From assembly GCF_027924145.1 (NCBI RefSeq), contig NZ_BRVP01000001.1:62001-126000 (forward strand): DNA of 64,000 bases, read 5' to 3'. The translations under genes and the position numbers were made by a program. Position 1 is the stretch's first letter; each line of letters starts with the position of its first letter. The stretch is from Neptunitalea chrysea (GTDB lineage: Bacteria > Bacteroidota > Bacteroidia > Flavobacteriales > Flavobacteriaceae). This document shows, piece after piece, positions 34,420-43,813 of this stretch. The notes beneath the pieces are model-generated. The model did no database searches. It had not been told where the DNA came from and worked only from the letters and a program-made list of their open reading frames with translations.

Positions 34420-36978
34420 TTAAAATTGTTGTCCAATAACGAAATGAGTTTCCCAACCATTTGGCTGATTTGTGCCATCGATAGAGTCGAAACCATGTCC
34501 AAAATCAATCCCTAATAAACCAAAGGCAGGCATAAATATACGTAGACCAAATCCGGCAGATCTTTTTAATTGGAACGGATTAAACTCTCTAAAGCTATCA
34601 AAAGCAGCACCACCTTCTATAAATGTTAATGCATAAATAGATGCTTGCGGTTTAAGTGTGATAGGGTAACGTAATTCAAGCGAGAATTTGTTATAAATTA
34701 CAGAACCATCTGATGAAGATAAACTTTGATTAGGATACCCTCTAAGCTGTACATTTTCTCTACCATCTAAGGTATAGTTAGCCATACCATCACCCCCCAC
34801 AAAGAATCTTTCGAAAGGTACTAAACCACGCGAGCTGTTATAACTACCTAAGAAACCAAATTCTGATCCTGTTTTTAAAACAAATTTTGCAGGTAATGAT
34901 GTATACCAGTTTCCTGAGAATTTAATTTTATAAAATTCTAACCACTCAAAACGTTTTTGGTCAATTTCGCCTATTCTGTCAATATCGTCACCACTTGCTT
35001 CTAATTCGTCTCTTTCTTCTCTTAACGCTTTGTAGTCTACACCATCAAATAAAGAGTATGGAAGTGTGAATTTGGCAGAAAGGCTAAAGTCTGAACCTGT
35101 TTTAGGGAATATAGGGCTAGGACCAGATGATTTTCTAGATAGACCTACAGTATACGCTAACGAATTTGAATGTCCGTTAGGGAAGGTAAATAGTGATGTA
35201 GAATAATTTTTAAGGTTATAATGTTGTAAACTTAAAGCTTGTGAAAAATAGAAATAATCATCAGGAGCTTTTAAACGTTTCGCTATTCCTATAGAAACTC
35301 CGGTAATTAGGAATCTTCTACTTTTATCTACATTACCTGTGTAATATCCTGTACTAGAGTAACTACTTGCGTATTGTTTTGTGTGGTTCAAGGAAACAGA
35401 TAATTGTTTAGGTTCTGTACCACCTAACCATGGTTCTGCAAATGAAAAACTATACGTTTGATAGAACCTACTAGCTTGTAAGCGTAATGCTAATGATTGA
35501 CCATCACCCATTGGTAATGGACGATATGCTTTTTTATTAAAAATGTTTCTAATAGAGAAGTTATTGAACGATAGTCCTAAGGTTCCAATGAAACCACCTC
35601 CACCGTAACCACCTTGTAACTGTACCTGGCTAGATCCTTTTTCTACCACATGATATTCAACATCAACAGTACCAGCAGCTGCGTTTGCATTTTTTATTTG
35701 CGGATCTACTGATTCAGGATCAAAGAAACCTAATTGGCTAATTTCACGTACACTACGTACAACATTAGACTTTTGGTATAGTTCTCCTGGTTTTGTTCTT
35801 AATTCACGATAGATAACATGGTCATTGGTACGGTCGTTACCTACTACAGTAATGTGGCTAAAGTATGCTGGCTTACCTTCTATAATACGTATTTCAAAAT
35901 CGATCGTGTCATTTTTAGCAGAAACCTCAACCGGACTTATATTAGAGAATAAGTAACCACTGTTTTGGTATAAGTTTGTAATATCATCTGCGTCGGGATC
36001 GGTATTATCCTGAATACGTTTTTTAAGTAATACGCCATTATAAGTGTCTCCTTTTTTAAGACCTAAAACCTTTTTAAGTGTTGCATCTGAGTACACGTTG
36101 TTCCCTACAAACTCAATGTCACCGAAGTAATACTTATCACCCTCTTGTACTTTAATAGCAATAGAGAGCGTATTGTCATCATTACTGATAACAGAATCTG
36201 AAAGTATACGCGCATCACGGTAACCATTTTCTTTATACTTATCTAACAAAGAACTTAAATCTTCCTCAAAATTTTCAGGTATATATTTAGATTTTTTCCA
36301 AAATCTGTATATAGCTTTTTGTTTGGTATTTTTCATAGCCTTTCTTAATTTCTTATCAGAAAGCTTTTCATTACCAACAATGTCTATTGATTTAATTTTT
36401 AAACGAGCACCTTTATCAATGTTTATAAGCATTTTAACAGCGTTCGCTTCGGTACTATCTACTCTGGTAGTAACGGTTACTTTTGCGTTACTGTAACCGT
36501 CATCTTTATATTTATTAATGAGGAAGTTACGCGTGTTAACTATAAAACTTTCGGTAACTTTCTTACCTTTTTTTAATTCGGTATCCGTAATAATGTCTTC
36601 TTTCTTACGGTCTTTTATACCAACAATTTTAAAATCGGACAAAGCAGGAAGTTCCTGAAGGTCAAAAGTTAGGTATAAGTTGTCACCTTCTGTAGCAGCA
36701 TATACATCTACATTACTAAAAAGATCATAGCCTATAAGCTTTTTAATAATATCGCTAATCTCATCACTAGGGAAAGACATTTTTTGTCCTACTCTAAGTC
36801 CTGTTGCGGTAATTACTGTTTGCTTATTAAAGGTTTTTAGGCCTGTTACTTCTATTTCAGCAAGAGTATATTGTTTTCCTTTTTCTATAATTTCATCTTC
36901 AGTTACCTGAGCAATTGAATGTGAACTAAAAAATAAAGTACATAATACAAATAAAATCTTAATAAGTTTAGGTTGCAT
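34420..36978 (-). CDS. bamA: Outer-membrane protein assembly factor BamA
   Basis: An 852-residue protein with signal peptide (KILFVLCTLFFSSHSIAQ), five POTRA-like domains (about 35-450) and a 16-strand barrel from about 470, containing GYGGGGFIGTLGLSFNNFSI and the barrel RGYPNQSLSS near the C terminus. It folds beta-barrel proteins into the outer membrane. The ATG at 36978 overlaps the uppS stop by 11 bases; the upstream ATG at 37017 lies well inside uppS. Its neighbours, two Skp chaperones downstream and uppS upstream, fit envelope assembly. Confidence 0.96.
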   Translation of the reverse strand: MQPKLIKILFVLCTLFFSSHSIAQVTEDEIIEKGKQYTLAEIEVTGLKTFNKQTVITATGLRVGQKMSFPSDEISDIIKKLIGYDLFSNVDVYAATEGDNLYLTFDLQELPALSDFKIVGIKDRKKEDIITDTELKKGKKVTESFIVNTRNFLINKYKDDGYSNAKVTVTTRVDSTEANAVKMLINIDKGARLKIKSIDIVGNEKLSDKKLRKAMKNTKQKAIYRFWKKSKYIPENFEEDLSSLLDKYKENGYRDARILSDSVISNDDNTLSIAIKVQEGDKYYFGDIEFVGNNVYSDATLKKVLGLKKGDTYNGVLLKKRIQDNTDPDADDITNLYQNSGYLFSNISPVEVSAKNDTIDFEIRIIEGKPAYFSHITVVGNDRTNDHVIYRELRTKPGELYQKSNVVRSVREISQLGFFDPESVDPQIKNANAAAGTVDVEYHVVEKGSSQVQLQGGYGGGGFIGTLGLSFNNFSIRNIFNKKAYRPLPMGDGQSLALRLQASRFYQTYSFSFAEPWLGGTEPKQLSVSLNHTKQYASSYSSTGYYTGNVDKSRRFLITGVSIGIAKRLKAPDDYFYFSQALSLQHYNLKNYSTSLFTFPNGHSNSLAYTVGLSRKSSGPSPIFPKTGSDFSLSAKFTLPYSLFDGVDYKALREERDELEASGDDIDRIGEIDQKRFEWLEFYKIKFSGNWYTSLPAKFVLKTGSEFGFLGSYNSSRGLVPFERFFVGGDGMANYTLDGRENVQLRGYPNQSLSSSDGSVIYNKFSLELRYPITLKPQASIYALTFIEGGAAFDSFREFNPFQLKRSAGFGLRIFMPAFGLLGIDFGHGFDSIDGTNQPNGWETHFVIGQQF

Positions 36979-37729
36979 TATGCAAGGGGCTGCATATCTG
37001 TTCGCTAGTTTTTCCAAATCTTCGTTCTCTTTTCTGGTAATTTATTATTGCTTCAAACAAATCGTTTTCTCTAAAATCGGGCCAAAGTGTATCTGTAAAA
37101 TATAATTCGGCGTACGCAATCTGCCATAGTAAAAAATTACTAATCCTGCACTCACCACTGGTTCTTATAAGTAAGTCCACATCGTGCAAATTGTGTGTGT
37201 AAAGATGCTTATTAATGAGTAAATCATCAATGCTTTCCAAAGAAATTATATTATTTTTAACTTTCGACGCGATATCAACCACGGCATTTTTAATTTCTTC
37301 TCTTGCACCATAACTTAATGCTAACGTCAAAATAAGTCCATCATTGTCTTTAGTTTTGTTAATAACTTCTAAAAGTTCTTTCTTGGCATTATTCGGTAAA
37401 TCGTCTATTCTACCTATAACATTGAGTTGTATATTGTTTTCGAGAAAAGTAGTTGTTTCCTTTTTAAGGGAAGAAACTAATATTTTCATCAAAGCGGTTA
37501 CCTCTAATTTAGGTCTATTCCAATTTTCAGTAGAAAAAGCGAATAGGGTAAGATTTTTAATTCCTAGCTTAGCACAAAGCGTAACTGTTTTTCTAACAGA
37601 TTTAGTCCCTTCTTCATGACCAAATACGCGTATTTTACCTTTCCCTTTAGCCCATCTTCCGTTACCATCCATAATGATGGCAATGTGCTTAGGTAGGTTA
37701 TTTGTATCTATTTGGTCTTTTAAATTCAT
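36968..37729 (-). CDS. uppS: Isoprenyl transferase (undecaprenyl diphosphate synthase)
   Basis: A 253-residue cis-prenyltransferase that makes the C55 lipid carrier for peptidoglycan and surface polysaccharide. Motifs: IAIIMDGNGRWAKGK with Asp21, FAFSTENWNRP, DLLIRTSGECRISNFLLWQ and AYAELYFTDTLWPDF. Length matches the family. It overlaps bamA, and the PorG-like gene lies 37 bases upstream, so the three are likely co-transcribed. Confidence 0.97.
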   Translation of the reverse strand: MNLKDQIDTNNLPKHIAIIMDGNGRWAKGKGKIRVFGHEEGTKSVRKTVTLCAKLGIKNLTLFAFSTENWNRPKLEVTALMKILVSSLKKETTTFLENNIQLNVIGRIDDLPNNAKKELLEVINKTKDNDGLILTLALSYGAREEIKNAVVDIASKVKNNIISLESIDDLLINKHLYTHNLHDVDLLIRTSGECRISNFLLWQIAYAELYFTDTLWPDFRENDLFEAIINYQKRERRFGKTSEQICSPLHNAT

Positions 37730-37766
37730 TTGTGACTGTATAAAAAGAATGCGTGCAATTTAGTGT

Positions 37767-38450
37767 TTAGAAAGGACAACGGCAATTTTTATAATTGTTT
37801 CCTAGCGTAAAGGTAGCAGTTAAGCCATAAAAGAAATACCAGTCTTTGCTATTGGTGTTTCCAAAACCTTCTCCTGAAGGTCCACTTCCATCAATATTAT
37901 CTGAAAAAGTATATCTAGTTCCCGTTTCTAAACCTAGTATGAAACCATTTGATATGTTGCTTTTAAGACCCAGTGTAAAAGGGATAGCAAGGTCACCTTT
38001 TCTAATGTTACTTTTTGCCATTCTAGAATCGCTTGTATAGAAATTTTTATCCATAAAAAAATAAGCAAGCCCTGTTGCTACATATGGTGTAACATGTGTT
38101 TCGGTGTCATTTGGATCAAATTCTAAGAAATTAAATTCAAAATTAGCATTTATTTCAAGTATGTTGTTTTCAAACATATATCCTCTTCTGTAACGCGATG
38201 GGTATCCCGAATCTAAGTCATCTCCATAGAGCTTGGTAGAAATAATAGAACCTCTTAAAGCATATCTAGGATGTGGGCTGTACTTGTAAAGTACTCCTAT
38301 TGCCGGGTTCTTTGGGTTGAAATAGCTTTGTTCTCCTACGTCTCCCATGAATCCACTAACGCCTACAAAAGCTCCTAATTCATGACTTTGAGCATTCGAT
38401 AAAAAGATCGAAGCAAAACAAAATGATAATGTAATAAATAATCCCCTCAT
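37767..38450 (-). CDS. DUF6089/PorG-like outer-membrane protein
   Basis: A 227-residue small barrel: signal peptide (LFITLSFCFASIFLSNAQ), early SHELGAFVGVSGFMGDVGEQ, strand-rich middle (YRRGYMFENNILEINANFEF, THVTPYVATGLAYFF) and final YGLTATFTLGNNYKNCRCPF. In Porphyromonas gingivalis porG, a T9SS component, lies beside uppS, bamA and ompH genes. The same order here supports a PorG orthologue. The CxCPF tail resembles that of the PorP/SprF protein in this window. Assignment rests on family memory and synteny. Confidence 0.72.
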   Translation of the reverse strand: MRGLFITLSFCFASIFLSNAQSHELGAFVGVSGFMGDVGEQSYFNPKNPAIGVLYKYSPHPRYALRGSIISTKLYGDDLDSGYPSRYRRGYMFENNILEINANFEFNFLEFDPNDTETHVTPYVATGLAYFFMDKNFYTSDSRMAKSNIRKGDLAIPFTLGLKSNISNGFILGLETGTRYTFSDNIDGSGPSGEGFGNTNSKDWYFFYGLTATFTLGNNYKNCRCPF

Positions 38451-38541
38451 AATTTTAAAGTTTGCAAATATAAATAAACTTGATTTAAATTAAGTGTTTA
38501 GTTGTTTAACAATTTAACGGTTAATTAACGTCCATATTATA

Positions 38542-39432
38542 TTAATTTCTTTTGTCTTCTCCCCATAAAAGTTTTTTTCTTATAGTTTTTAAAAAACTTT
38601 CAGAATACAATTCAACTAATTTAATTTTAAATGAACTTTTCTTAATCTTTAGTATTGTATCATGATCTAATGTAATTAATCTAGAATCTAACGAAGCAAG
38701 AAAGGCTGGTTCACGTCCTGAAACTTCGAGTTGTATTTCCATATCATCTGGTATAACCAAAGGTCTAGCATTTAAATTATGCGGAGCAATTGGTGTTAAT
38801 ACAAGATTTTTGGCGTGTGGCATAATAACCGGACCTCCACAACTTAAGGAATAACCCGTTGATCCTGTTGGGGTTGATATAATTAATCCATCAGCCCAAT
38901 AAGAGGTTAGGTATTCATTGTTTAAATACGTTGAAATAGTAATCATAGAGGTGGTGTTTTTTCTGCTGATTGTAATTTCGTTCAATGCAAAATTAAGTCC
39001 GTCCTCTGTGGCTAAAATTTCGTCGTTATTTGTGGTCAGTTCCAGTAAGGTTCTGTTTTCTACTTTAAATTCTTTATTTAAAATATAGTCTATTGTGTCT
39101 TTAATTTCGTACTCCTGTACGGTAGCTAAAAAGCCTAGTCTACCTGTGTTAATACCAAATATAGGAATACCTAAATCTCTAATGTAGGTGATAGCTCTTA
39201 AAATGGTGCCATCACCACCAATAGTGATAAACAAATCAAAAGAATTGTCTAATTCACTGTAAGAGCTAAATGTTTTGTATTTTTTCTCTATAGAAATCTC
39301 TTCCTCAAGTAACTGTAGGTAATCTTCTTTAACTAGGAAATCTACGCCTCTAGCATCTAATATTTCAAGAAGCTCCTTGATATATGTTCCCGAGTTATCA
39401 TGGTAGTATTGTCCGTAGATTCCGATTTTCAT
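38542..39432 (-). CDS. nadK: NAD kinase
   Basis: A 296-residue cytoplasmic enzyme phosphorylating NAD to NADP. The GGDG motif is in DLFITIGGDGTILRA (residues 72-75), followed by PIFGINTGRLGFL, the NEITISRK region and ADGLIISTPTGSTGYSLSCGG. It is 11 bases downstream of the CBS gene and upstream of porG-like, so it probably belongs to the same minus-strand block. Confidence 0.97.
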   Translation of the reverse strand: MKIGIYGQYYHDNSGTYIKELLEILDARGVDFLVKEDYLQLLEEEISIEKKYKTFSSYSELDNSFDLFITIGGDGTILRAITYIRDLGIPIFGINTGRLGFLATVQEYEIKDTIDYILNKEFKVENRTLLELTTNNDEILATEDGLNFALNEITISRKNTTSMITISTYLNNEYLTSYWADGLIISTPTGSTGYSLSCGGPVIMPHAKNLVLTPIAPHNLNARPLVIPDDMEIQLEVSGREPAFLASLDSRLITLDHDTILKIKKSSFKIKLVELYSESFLKTIRKKLLWGEDKRN

Positions 39433-39443
39433 TAACTTGGGGG

Positions 39444-40100
39444 TTAAATGTTCAGATATTTATTTAAATATTCTGATCGTTCTTTCAGTTCTTTTAAGTA
39501 GGTGTCTTCTTCGCTTCCTAAAATCACTTCGTAATTATATCTTCTAAAGGTTTGTAATATTTCGTTAAGTCCTCCAGACGTTATTTTTAAGGTAACTTGT
39601 GTAATGTTGTCTTTAAGATCAGAAATAAAAATACCTAATATTTTTCCGTTATTACTCTCAATAATTTGAGCTATTTCACTAAACGAATAATCTCTTCTAT
39701 TTTTTTCAACTACAATTGTACTTCCTGGTTCACTTAGGAAAGGAGTTTCATTAAAGAATGATAATATGTCGTTTAATTCATAAATGCCAATGTACAAATC
39801 ATCTTCATCTAGCACAGGCATAATGTTTGTTTCATTAAGCACAAATGCTTCTAAAACATCTAGCCAGCTTGTACTCTTTTTTACATGAAATGCATTGTAG
39901 AGGTAATTGTAGGCTTCAATATTTTCAGAATTGTCAAAGCTTTTGCAATCATCTTCTGATATATTACCTACTAAAACATTGTTATGGATTATAGGTAAAT
40001 GCGTAAACGTTGTGCTGTTAAAAATAGCTTGAACGTTTTTTATGCTTTCATCAGGGCTAATGACTTGAAAATCAATGTTTATGTATGACGTGATTTCCAT
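39444..40100 (-). CDS. CBS domain-containing protein
   Basis: A 218-residue soluble protein with paired CBS domains (about residues 5-60 and 75-130: VISPDESIKNVQAIFNSTTF, THLPIIHNNVLVGNISEDD, NIMPVLDEDDLYIGIYELND) and an ACT-like C-terminal part (GKILGIFISDLKDNITQVTL, IVEKNRRDYS before it). CBS pairs bind adenosine nucleotides and regulate partner proteins. It starts a minus-strand run with nadK immediately downstream, so a link to nucleotide state is plausible but not shown. Confidence 0.88.
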   Translation of the reverse strand: MEITSYINIDFQVISPDESIKNVQAIFNSTTFTHLPIIHNNVLVGNISEDDCKSFDNSENIEAYNYLYNAFHVKKSTSWLDVLEAFVLNETNIMPVLDEDDLYIGIYELNDILSFFNETPFLSEPGSTIVVEKNRRDYSFSEIAQIIESNNGKILGIFISDLKDNITQVTLKITSGGLNEILQTFRRYNYEVILGSEEDTYLKELKERSEYLNKYLNI

Positions 40101-40162
40101 ATTTATTTAAATAAAGCCGAAAAATAGTAATTTTAGACTATAATTTAGCATTATGTTGTTTG

Positions 40163-40170
40163 TATTTTTG
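40163..40170 (+). promoter_or_regulatory. Candidate -7 element TATTTTTG for pdxJ
   Basis: TATTTTTG lies 25 bases before the pdxJ ATG at 40196 and covers the alternative upstream TTG start at 40160, which it therefore argues against. Confidence 0.5.
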
Positions 40171-40195
40171 CAGACAGCGAAAAAAAAATAAAATT

Positions 40196-40909
40196 ATGAC
40201 GAAATTAAGTGTTAATATTAATAAGATAGCAACGCTTCGAAATTCTAGAGGAGGAGATATGCCTAATGTGTTAAAAGTTGCTAAGGATGTTCAGAAGTTC
40301 GGTGCTCATGGAGTTACCGTACATCCAAGACCCGATGAAAGGCATATTAGATATCAGGACGCAAGAGAGTTGAAAGAGGTGGTTTATACAGAGTATAATA
40401 TAGAAGGAAATCCTATAAAAAGCTTTATGGATTTGGTTCTGGAAATTAGGCCTACTCAGGTAACATTGGTGCCAGACGGGGAAACTGCTATTACTTCTAA
40501 TGCTGGTTGGGATACGATTAAAAACAAGGATTTTTTAACCGATGTAATAACTGAATTTAAAAACAATGGAATACGTACTTCTGTTTTTGTAGATCCTGTA
40601 GAAGAAATGGTGGAAGGTGCTGTTGCTACCGGTACCGATAGAATTGAGTTATATACCGAGGCTTACGCAGTTGCATACGGTAAAGGAGATGTAAAAGGAA
40701 TAGAGCCTTTTGTAAAAGCGGCTGTTAGAGCGAATGCATTGGGTTTAGGTATTAATGCGGGGCACGATTTAAGTCTTGATAATATTAAGTTTTTTAAAGA
40801 AAATATACCAGGGTTATTAGAGGTGTCTATAGGTCATGCATTAATAGCCGAATCGCTGTATTTAGGGATCGAGAATGTGGTTAACTTGTATTTAAATAAG
40901 TTGCAATAA
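40196..40909 (+). CDS. pdxJ: Pyridoxine 5'-phosphate synthase
   Basis: A 237-residue TIM-barrel enzyme condensing 1-deoxyxylulose phosphate with 3-amino-2-oxopropyl phosphate to pyridoxine phosphate. Family sequence is clear: KLSVNINKIATLRNSRGGDM, GVTVHPRPDERHIRYQD, ALGLGINAGHDLSLDN and EVSIGHALIAESLYLG. The ATG at 40196 was chosen from the family start and the promoter. Its last base is shared with the ATG of the alpha/beta hydrolase (TAATG), so the two are coupled. Confidence 0.97.
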   Translation: MTKLSVNINKIATLRNSRGGDMPNVLKVAKDVQKFGAHGVTVHPRPDERHIRYQDARELKEVVYTEYNIEGNPIKSFMDLVLEIRPTQVTLVPDGETAITSNAGWDTIKNKDFLTDVITEFKNNGIRTSVFVDPVEEMVEGAVATGTDRIELYTEAYAVAYGKGDVKGIEPFVKAAVRANALGLGINAGHDLSLDNIKFFKENIPGLLEVSIGHALIAESLYLGIENVVNLYLNKLQ

Positions 40910-41682
40910 TGGGGAAACTGTATTCTAAAATTATTGGTGAAGGACAACCATTATTAATATTACATGGTTTTTTAGGAATGTCTGATAACTGGAAAACGAT
41001 GGCTGGAGGATATGCGGAAGCGGGTTTTCAGGTGCATATTATAGATCAGCGTAATCATGGGAGAAGCTTTCGTGATGATGAGTTTAATTATGATGTGCTT
41101 GTTGCAGATCTTTATGCGTACATTCAAGATTATAAGTTGGAAAAGGTAATGCTTTTAGGACACTCTATGGGGGGTAAAACAGTTATGTTGTTTGCTGTTA
41201 CGTATCCAGAGATTGTTGTTAAGTTGCTAGTTGCAGATATTGCTCCAAAGTTTTATCCGCCCCATCATGAAACAATTTTAAATAGTCTTTCTTCGTTAAA
41301 TTTTGATGTGATAAAAACTAGAAAGCAAGCCGATGAAGAGTTGTCTAAATATATTTTTGATTGGGGAACCCGACAATTCTTATTGAAAAATTTATATTGG
41401 GTAGAGAAAGAGCGTCTCGGGTTTAGGTTTAATCTAGAGGTGCTAAGAACGAAAGGAGAAGAAATAGGAGAGGCGTTACCAAGTTTTACATCTTATGATG
41501 GATCCGTGTTGTTTTTAAGAGGTGACAAATCCGAATATGTAATGCCTACCGATGAAAACCTTATCAAAACACACTTTCCGGAAGCTGTTATTGAAACAGT
41601 TTCCAATTCAGGACACTGGTTACATGCAGAAAATCCGAAGGAGTTTTACAAAAAATCTGTAGCTTTTTTAAGTAGTGAGTAA
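40909..41682 (+). CDS. Alpha/beta fold hydrolase (YbfF-like esterase)
   Basis: A 257-residue cytoplasmic hydrolase with ILHGFLGMSDNW (oxyanion region), the nucleophile elbow LLGHSMGGKTVML, a later acidic residue region FLRGDKSEYV, and the catalytic His in NSGHWLHAENPKEF. This is closest in pattern to the YbfF/acyl-CoA-esterase branch of the superfamily. Substrate cannot be read from the sequence. It overlaps pdxJ by one base. Confidence 0.92.
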   Translation: MGKLYSKIIGEGQPLLILHGFLGMSDNWKTMAGGYAEAGFQVHIIDQRNHGRSFRDDEFNYDVLVADLYAYIQDYKLEKVMLLGHSMGGKTVMLFAVTYPEIVVKLLVADIAPKFYPPHHETILNSLSSLNFDVIKTRKQADEELSKYIFDWGTRQFLLKNLYWVEKERLGFRFNLEVLRTKGEEIGEALPSFTSYDGSVLFLRGDKSEYVMPTDENLIKTHFPEAVIETVSNSGHWLHAENPKEFYKKSVAFLSSE

Positions 41683-41743
41683 TGTTAAAACCTATTTTTT
41701 AAGCCACTTTAATTATAAATACTATAATTTTTAATATAAAAAA

Positions 41744-41773
41744 TTGATAAATTCATATTTTGTATTATTTTTG
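41744..41773 (+). promoter_or_regulatory. Promoter for the SGNH lipoprotein gene
   Basis: TTG at 41744-41746, a 19-base spacer, and TATTTTTG at 41766-41773 form a full Bacteroidota-type -33/-7 pair, 24 bases before the ATG. Confidence 0.65.
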
Positions 41774-41797
41774 ATATAATCAAATAATTATACAAGA

Positions 41798-43282
41798 ATG
41801 AAATACAGTTTTACTTACGGCATTTTACTATCGTTGTTATTGGTTGTTGGGTGTAGTTCCGATGATGTTGTTGTTGAGCCAACAGAAGAAGATGTGTCTT
41901 ACACTAGTGGATCTGCTGATTTTACCACATTTGTAGCATTAGGAAATTCTTTAACAGCAGGCTATTGTGATGGGGCATTGTCACTTCAGAGTCAAGAGTC
42001 TTCTTTGCCTAATATTTTATCTCAACAATTTGCACTTGCGGGTGGAGGTGATTTTACCCAGCCATTAGTGAGTGATAATTTAGGAGGTGTGACCATGTCT
42101 GGAGTTCAGATTTTTGATAATAGATTAATTTTGTCTTTTGCAAATTATGATCCCGCTCCGGTAAATGTTTCAGGAACACCTACTACAGATATTACAAATG
42201 TCTTGTCAGGATCTTATAATAATATGGGAGTGCCGGGTGCTAAAATATTTCATTTAACGGCAGCAGGCTATGGTAGTTTAGATGGATTATTGTCAGGTAC
42301 AGCAAATCCTTTTTTTGTTAGATTTGCTTCTTCTACAGATGCATCTGTTATAAGCGATGCGATGGTGCAAAACCCTACTTTCTTTTCTTTGTGGATAGGT
42401 AATAATGATGTACTAAGCTATGCGAGAGGTGGAGGTGTTGGTGAAGATCAGACAGGAAATTATGATCCTACTATGTATGGGTCTGAAGATATCACAGATC
42501 CTACAGTATTTGGGTCTGTGTATAATGATCTTTTAGCAGCCCTTACTGCTAATGGAGCAAAAGGAGTAGTTGCTAATATTCCAGATATAACAACAATTCC
42601 TTATTTTACTACAGTACCTTACAATCCAATACCGTTGGATGCTGCTACCGCTGCTACTATTAATGATGCATTTGCAGCCTATAACGGAGGGCTGCAATTG
42701 GCTTATAGTTATGGGATGATTACTGCTGATGAAATGAATAAGCGTATGATTGTTTTTGCAGCTGGAGAAAATAATGCGATGTTAATGGAAGATGAGTATT
42801 TAACTGATTTGTCTGCGTTAGGAATGCCTAATTATAGATTGACTACCCAAAATGATTTAATTGTGTTAACAGCACAGGGTATAATTGGTACTACGGTTAA
42901 TAATGATGATACCATGATTAACGGAGTTTCTGTTCCTTTAGGAGATAAATGGGTGCTTACGCCTGAAGAGCAATTGGTGGCAGCAACAGCACAAACATCG
43001 TATAATTTGAGTATTGAAACTTTGGCTTCTAGTTATGGTTTAGCATTCGTAGATGTAGAAGGAGTGATGTATGATTTGGCCAATGGAGGTATTACTGTTA
43101 ATGGTTCTACATTAACCAGCACCTATGCTACGGGTGGTGCATTTTCATTAGATGGGGTGCATCCGTCTTCAAGAGGGTATGCATATTTGTCTAATGTGTT
43201 TATAGCTGCTATAAATAGTACTTATGGTTCTAATTTGCCAGAGGTAGATTTGTTAGATTATACAGCGTTATATTTAGAATAG
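41798..43282 (+). CDS. SGNH/GDSL hydrolase family lipoprotein
   Basis: A 494-residue lipoprotein. MKYSFTYGILLSLLLVVGCSS has a lipobox cysteine at 19. The SGNH blocks are seen: block I FVALGNSLTAGYCDGAL (GNSL variant of GDSL), GVPGAK (block II), SLWIGNNDVL (block III, N of GxND) and LDGVHPSSRGYAYLSN (block V, D and H). It is probably surface or periplasm anchored and de-esterifies an unknown lipid or glycan ester. It has its own promoter and terminator. Confidence 0.92.
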   Translation: MKYSFTYGILLSLLLVVGCSSDDVVVEPTEEDVSYTSGSADFTTFVALGNSLTAGYCDGALSLQSQESSLPNILSQQFALAGGGDFTQPLVSDNLGGVTMSGVQIFDNRLILSFANYDPAPVNVSGTPTTDITNVLSGSYNNMGVPGAKIFHLTAAGYGSLDGLLSGTANPFFVRFASSTDASVISDAMVQNPTFFSLWIGNNDVLSYARGGGVGEDQTGNYDPTMYGSEDITDPTVFGSVYNDLLAALTANGAKGVVANIPDITTIPYFTTVPYNPIPLDAATAATINDAFAAYNGGLQLAYSYGMITADEMNKRMIVFAAGENNAMLMEDEYLTDLSALGMPNYRLTTQNDLIVLTAQGIIGTTVNNDDTMINGVSVPLGDKWVLTPEEQLVAATAQTSYNLSIETLASSYGLAFVDVEGVMYDLANGGITVNGSTLTSTYATGGAFSLDGVHPSSRGYAYLSNVFIAAINSTYGSNLPEVDLLDYTALYLE

Positions 43283-43311
43283 TTTTGAGTTTTTGTATTA
43301 AATAATTCCCA

Positions 43312-43350
43312 AAAAAGGGGTTGCTTTTTGGTTCAAAGCAGCTCCTTTTT
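43312..43350 (+). terminator. Rho-independent terminator after the SGNH gene
   Basis: Long stem AAAAAGGGGTTGCTTT / AAAGCAGCTCCTTTTT with G-U pairs, 7-base loop and T run. Confidence 0.88.
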
Positions 43351-43374
43351 TATTTTTATAATAAAAAGGACGTA

Positions 43375-43725
43375 ATGAAACTTATAATCAAAATTTTATT
43401 GTCTGCGATAGTAGTCATGTTTTTAGCTTATTTATTACCGGGAGTTCGTGTACATAATTATTTGTCAGCAGTAATTGTAGCTCTTGTTATTGGGGTGTTA
43501 AATACTATTGTAAAGCCAATTTTAATAGTGCTAACGTTACCTATAACTATTTTAACATTGGGTTTTTTTCTGCTAGTGATTAACGCGTTTATTATTCTTT
43601 TTGCAGGTAAGTTGGTAGACGGGTTTGGAGTAGATGGTTTTTGGTGGGCTTTAATTTTTAGCTTATTGCTATCTGTTTTGCAATCAATGTTGAATTCTGC
43701 ATTAAACGAAGAAATAGAAGAATAA
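43375..43725 (+). CDS. Small four-helix membrane protein (phage_holin_4_2/YvlD family)
   Basis: A 116-residue protein that is nearly all membrane segments (about 5-22, 27-45, 52-75, 85-105), with the family pattern LPGVRVHNYLSAVIVALVIGVLNTIVKPIL and NAFIILFAGKLVDGFGVDGF. Domain databases call this a holin family, but most members are ordinary housekeeping membrane proteins and no phage genes are nearby. The ATG at 43375 avoids the terminator that the longer frame from 43321 would include. Confidence 0.87.
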   Translation: MKLIIKILLSAIVVMFLAYLLPGVRVHNYLSAVIVALVIGVLNTIVKPILIVLTLPITILTLGFFLLVINAFIILFAGKLVDGFGVDGFWWALIFSLLLSVLQSMLNSALNEEIEE

Positions 43726-43780
43726 ATTAACAATATGAAATACAGGTGCTTAAAAACTTGGTTGAGTTGCTAAAATGTAT

Positions 43781-43788
43781 TAATTTTG
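43781..43788 (+). promoter_or_regulatory. Candidate -7 element TAATTTTG for tig
   Basis: TAATTTTG matches TAnnTTTG and lies 25 bases before the tig ATG. TTG boxes at 43758 and 43762 give spacers of 20 and 16 bases. Confidence 0.55.
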
Positions 43789-43813
43789 CAACCCAATTTT
43801 TATAGTATATAAA

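Noticed and set aside
33567-34508. Longer OmpH frame starting inside bamA
   Set aside because: The signal peptide begins at 34346; the added 54 residues are the antisense-phase overlap with bamA and look non-coding.
43321-43374. Upstream TTG start of the small four-helix protein
   Set aside because: It lies inside the terminator hairpin of the preceding gene.
43375-43725. Holin gene indicating a prophage
   Set aside because: Family name only; no phage structural, integrase or lysis genes nearby.
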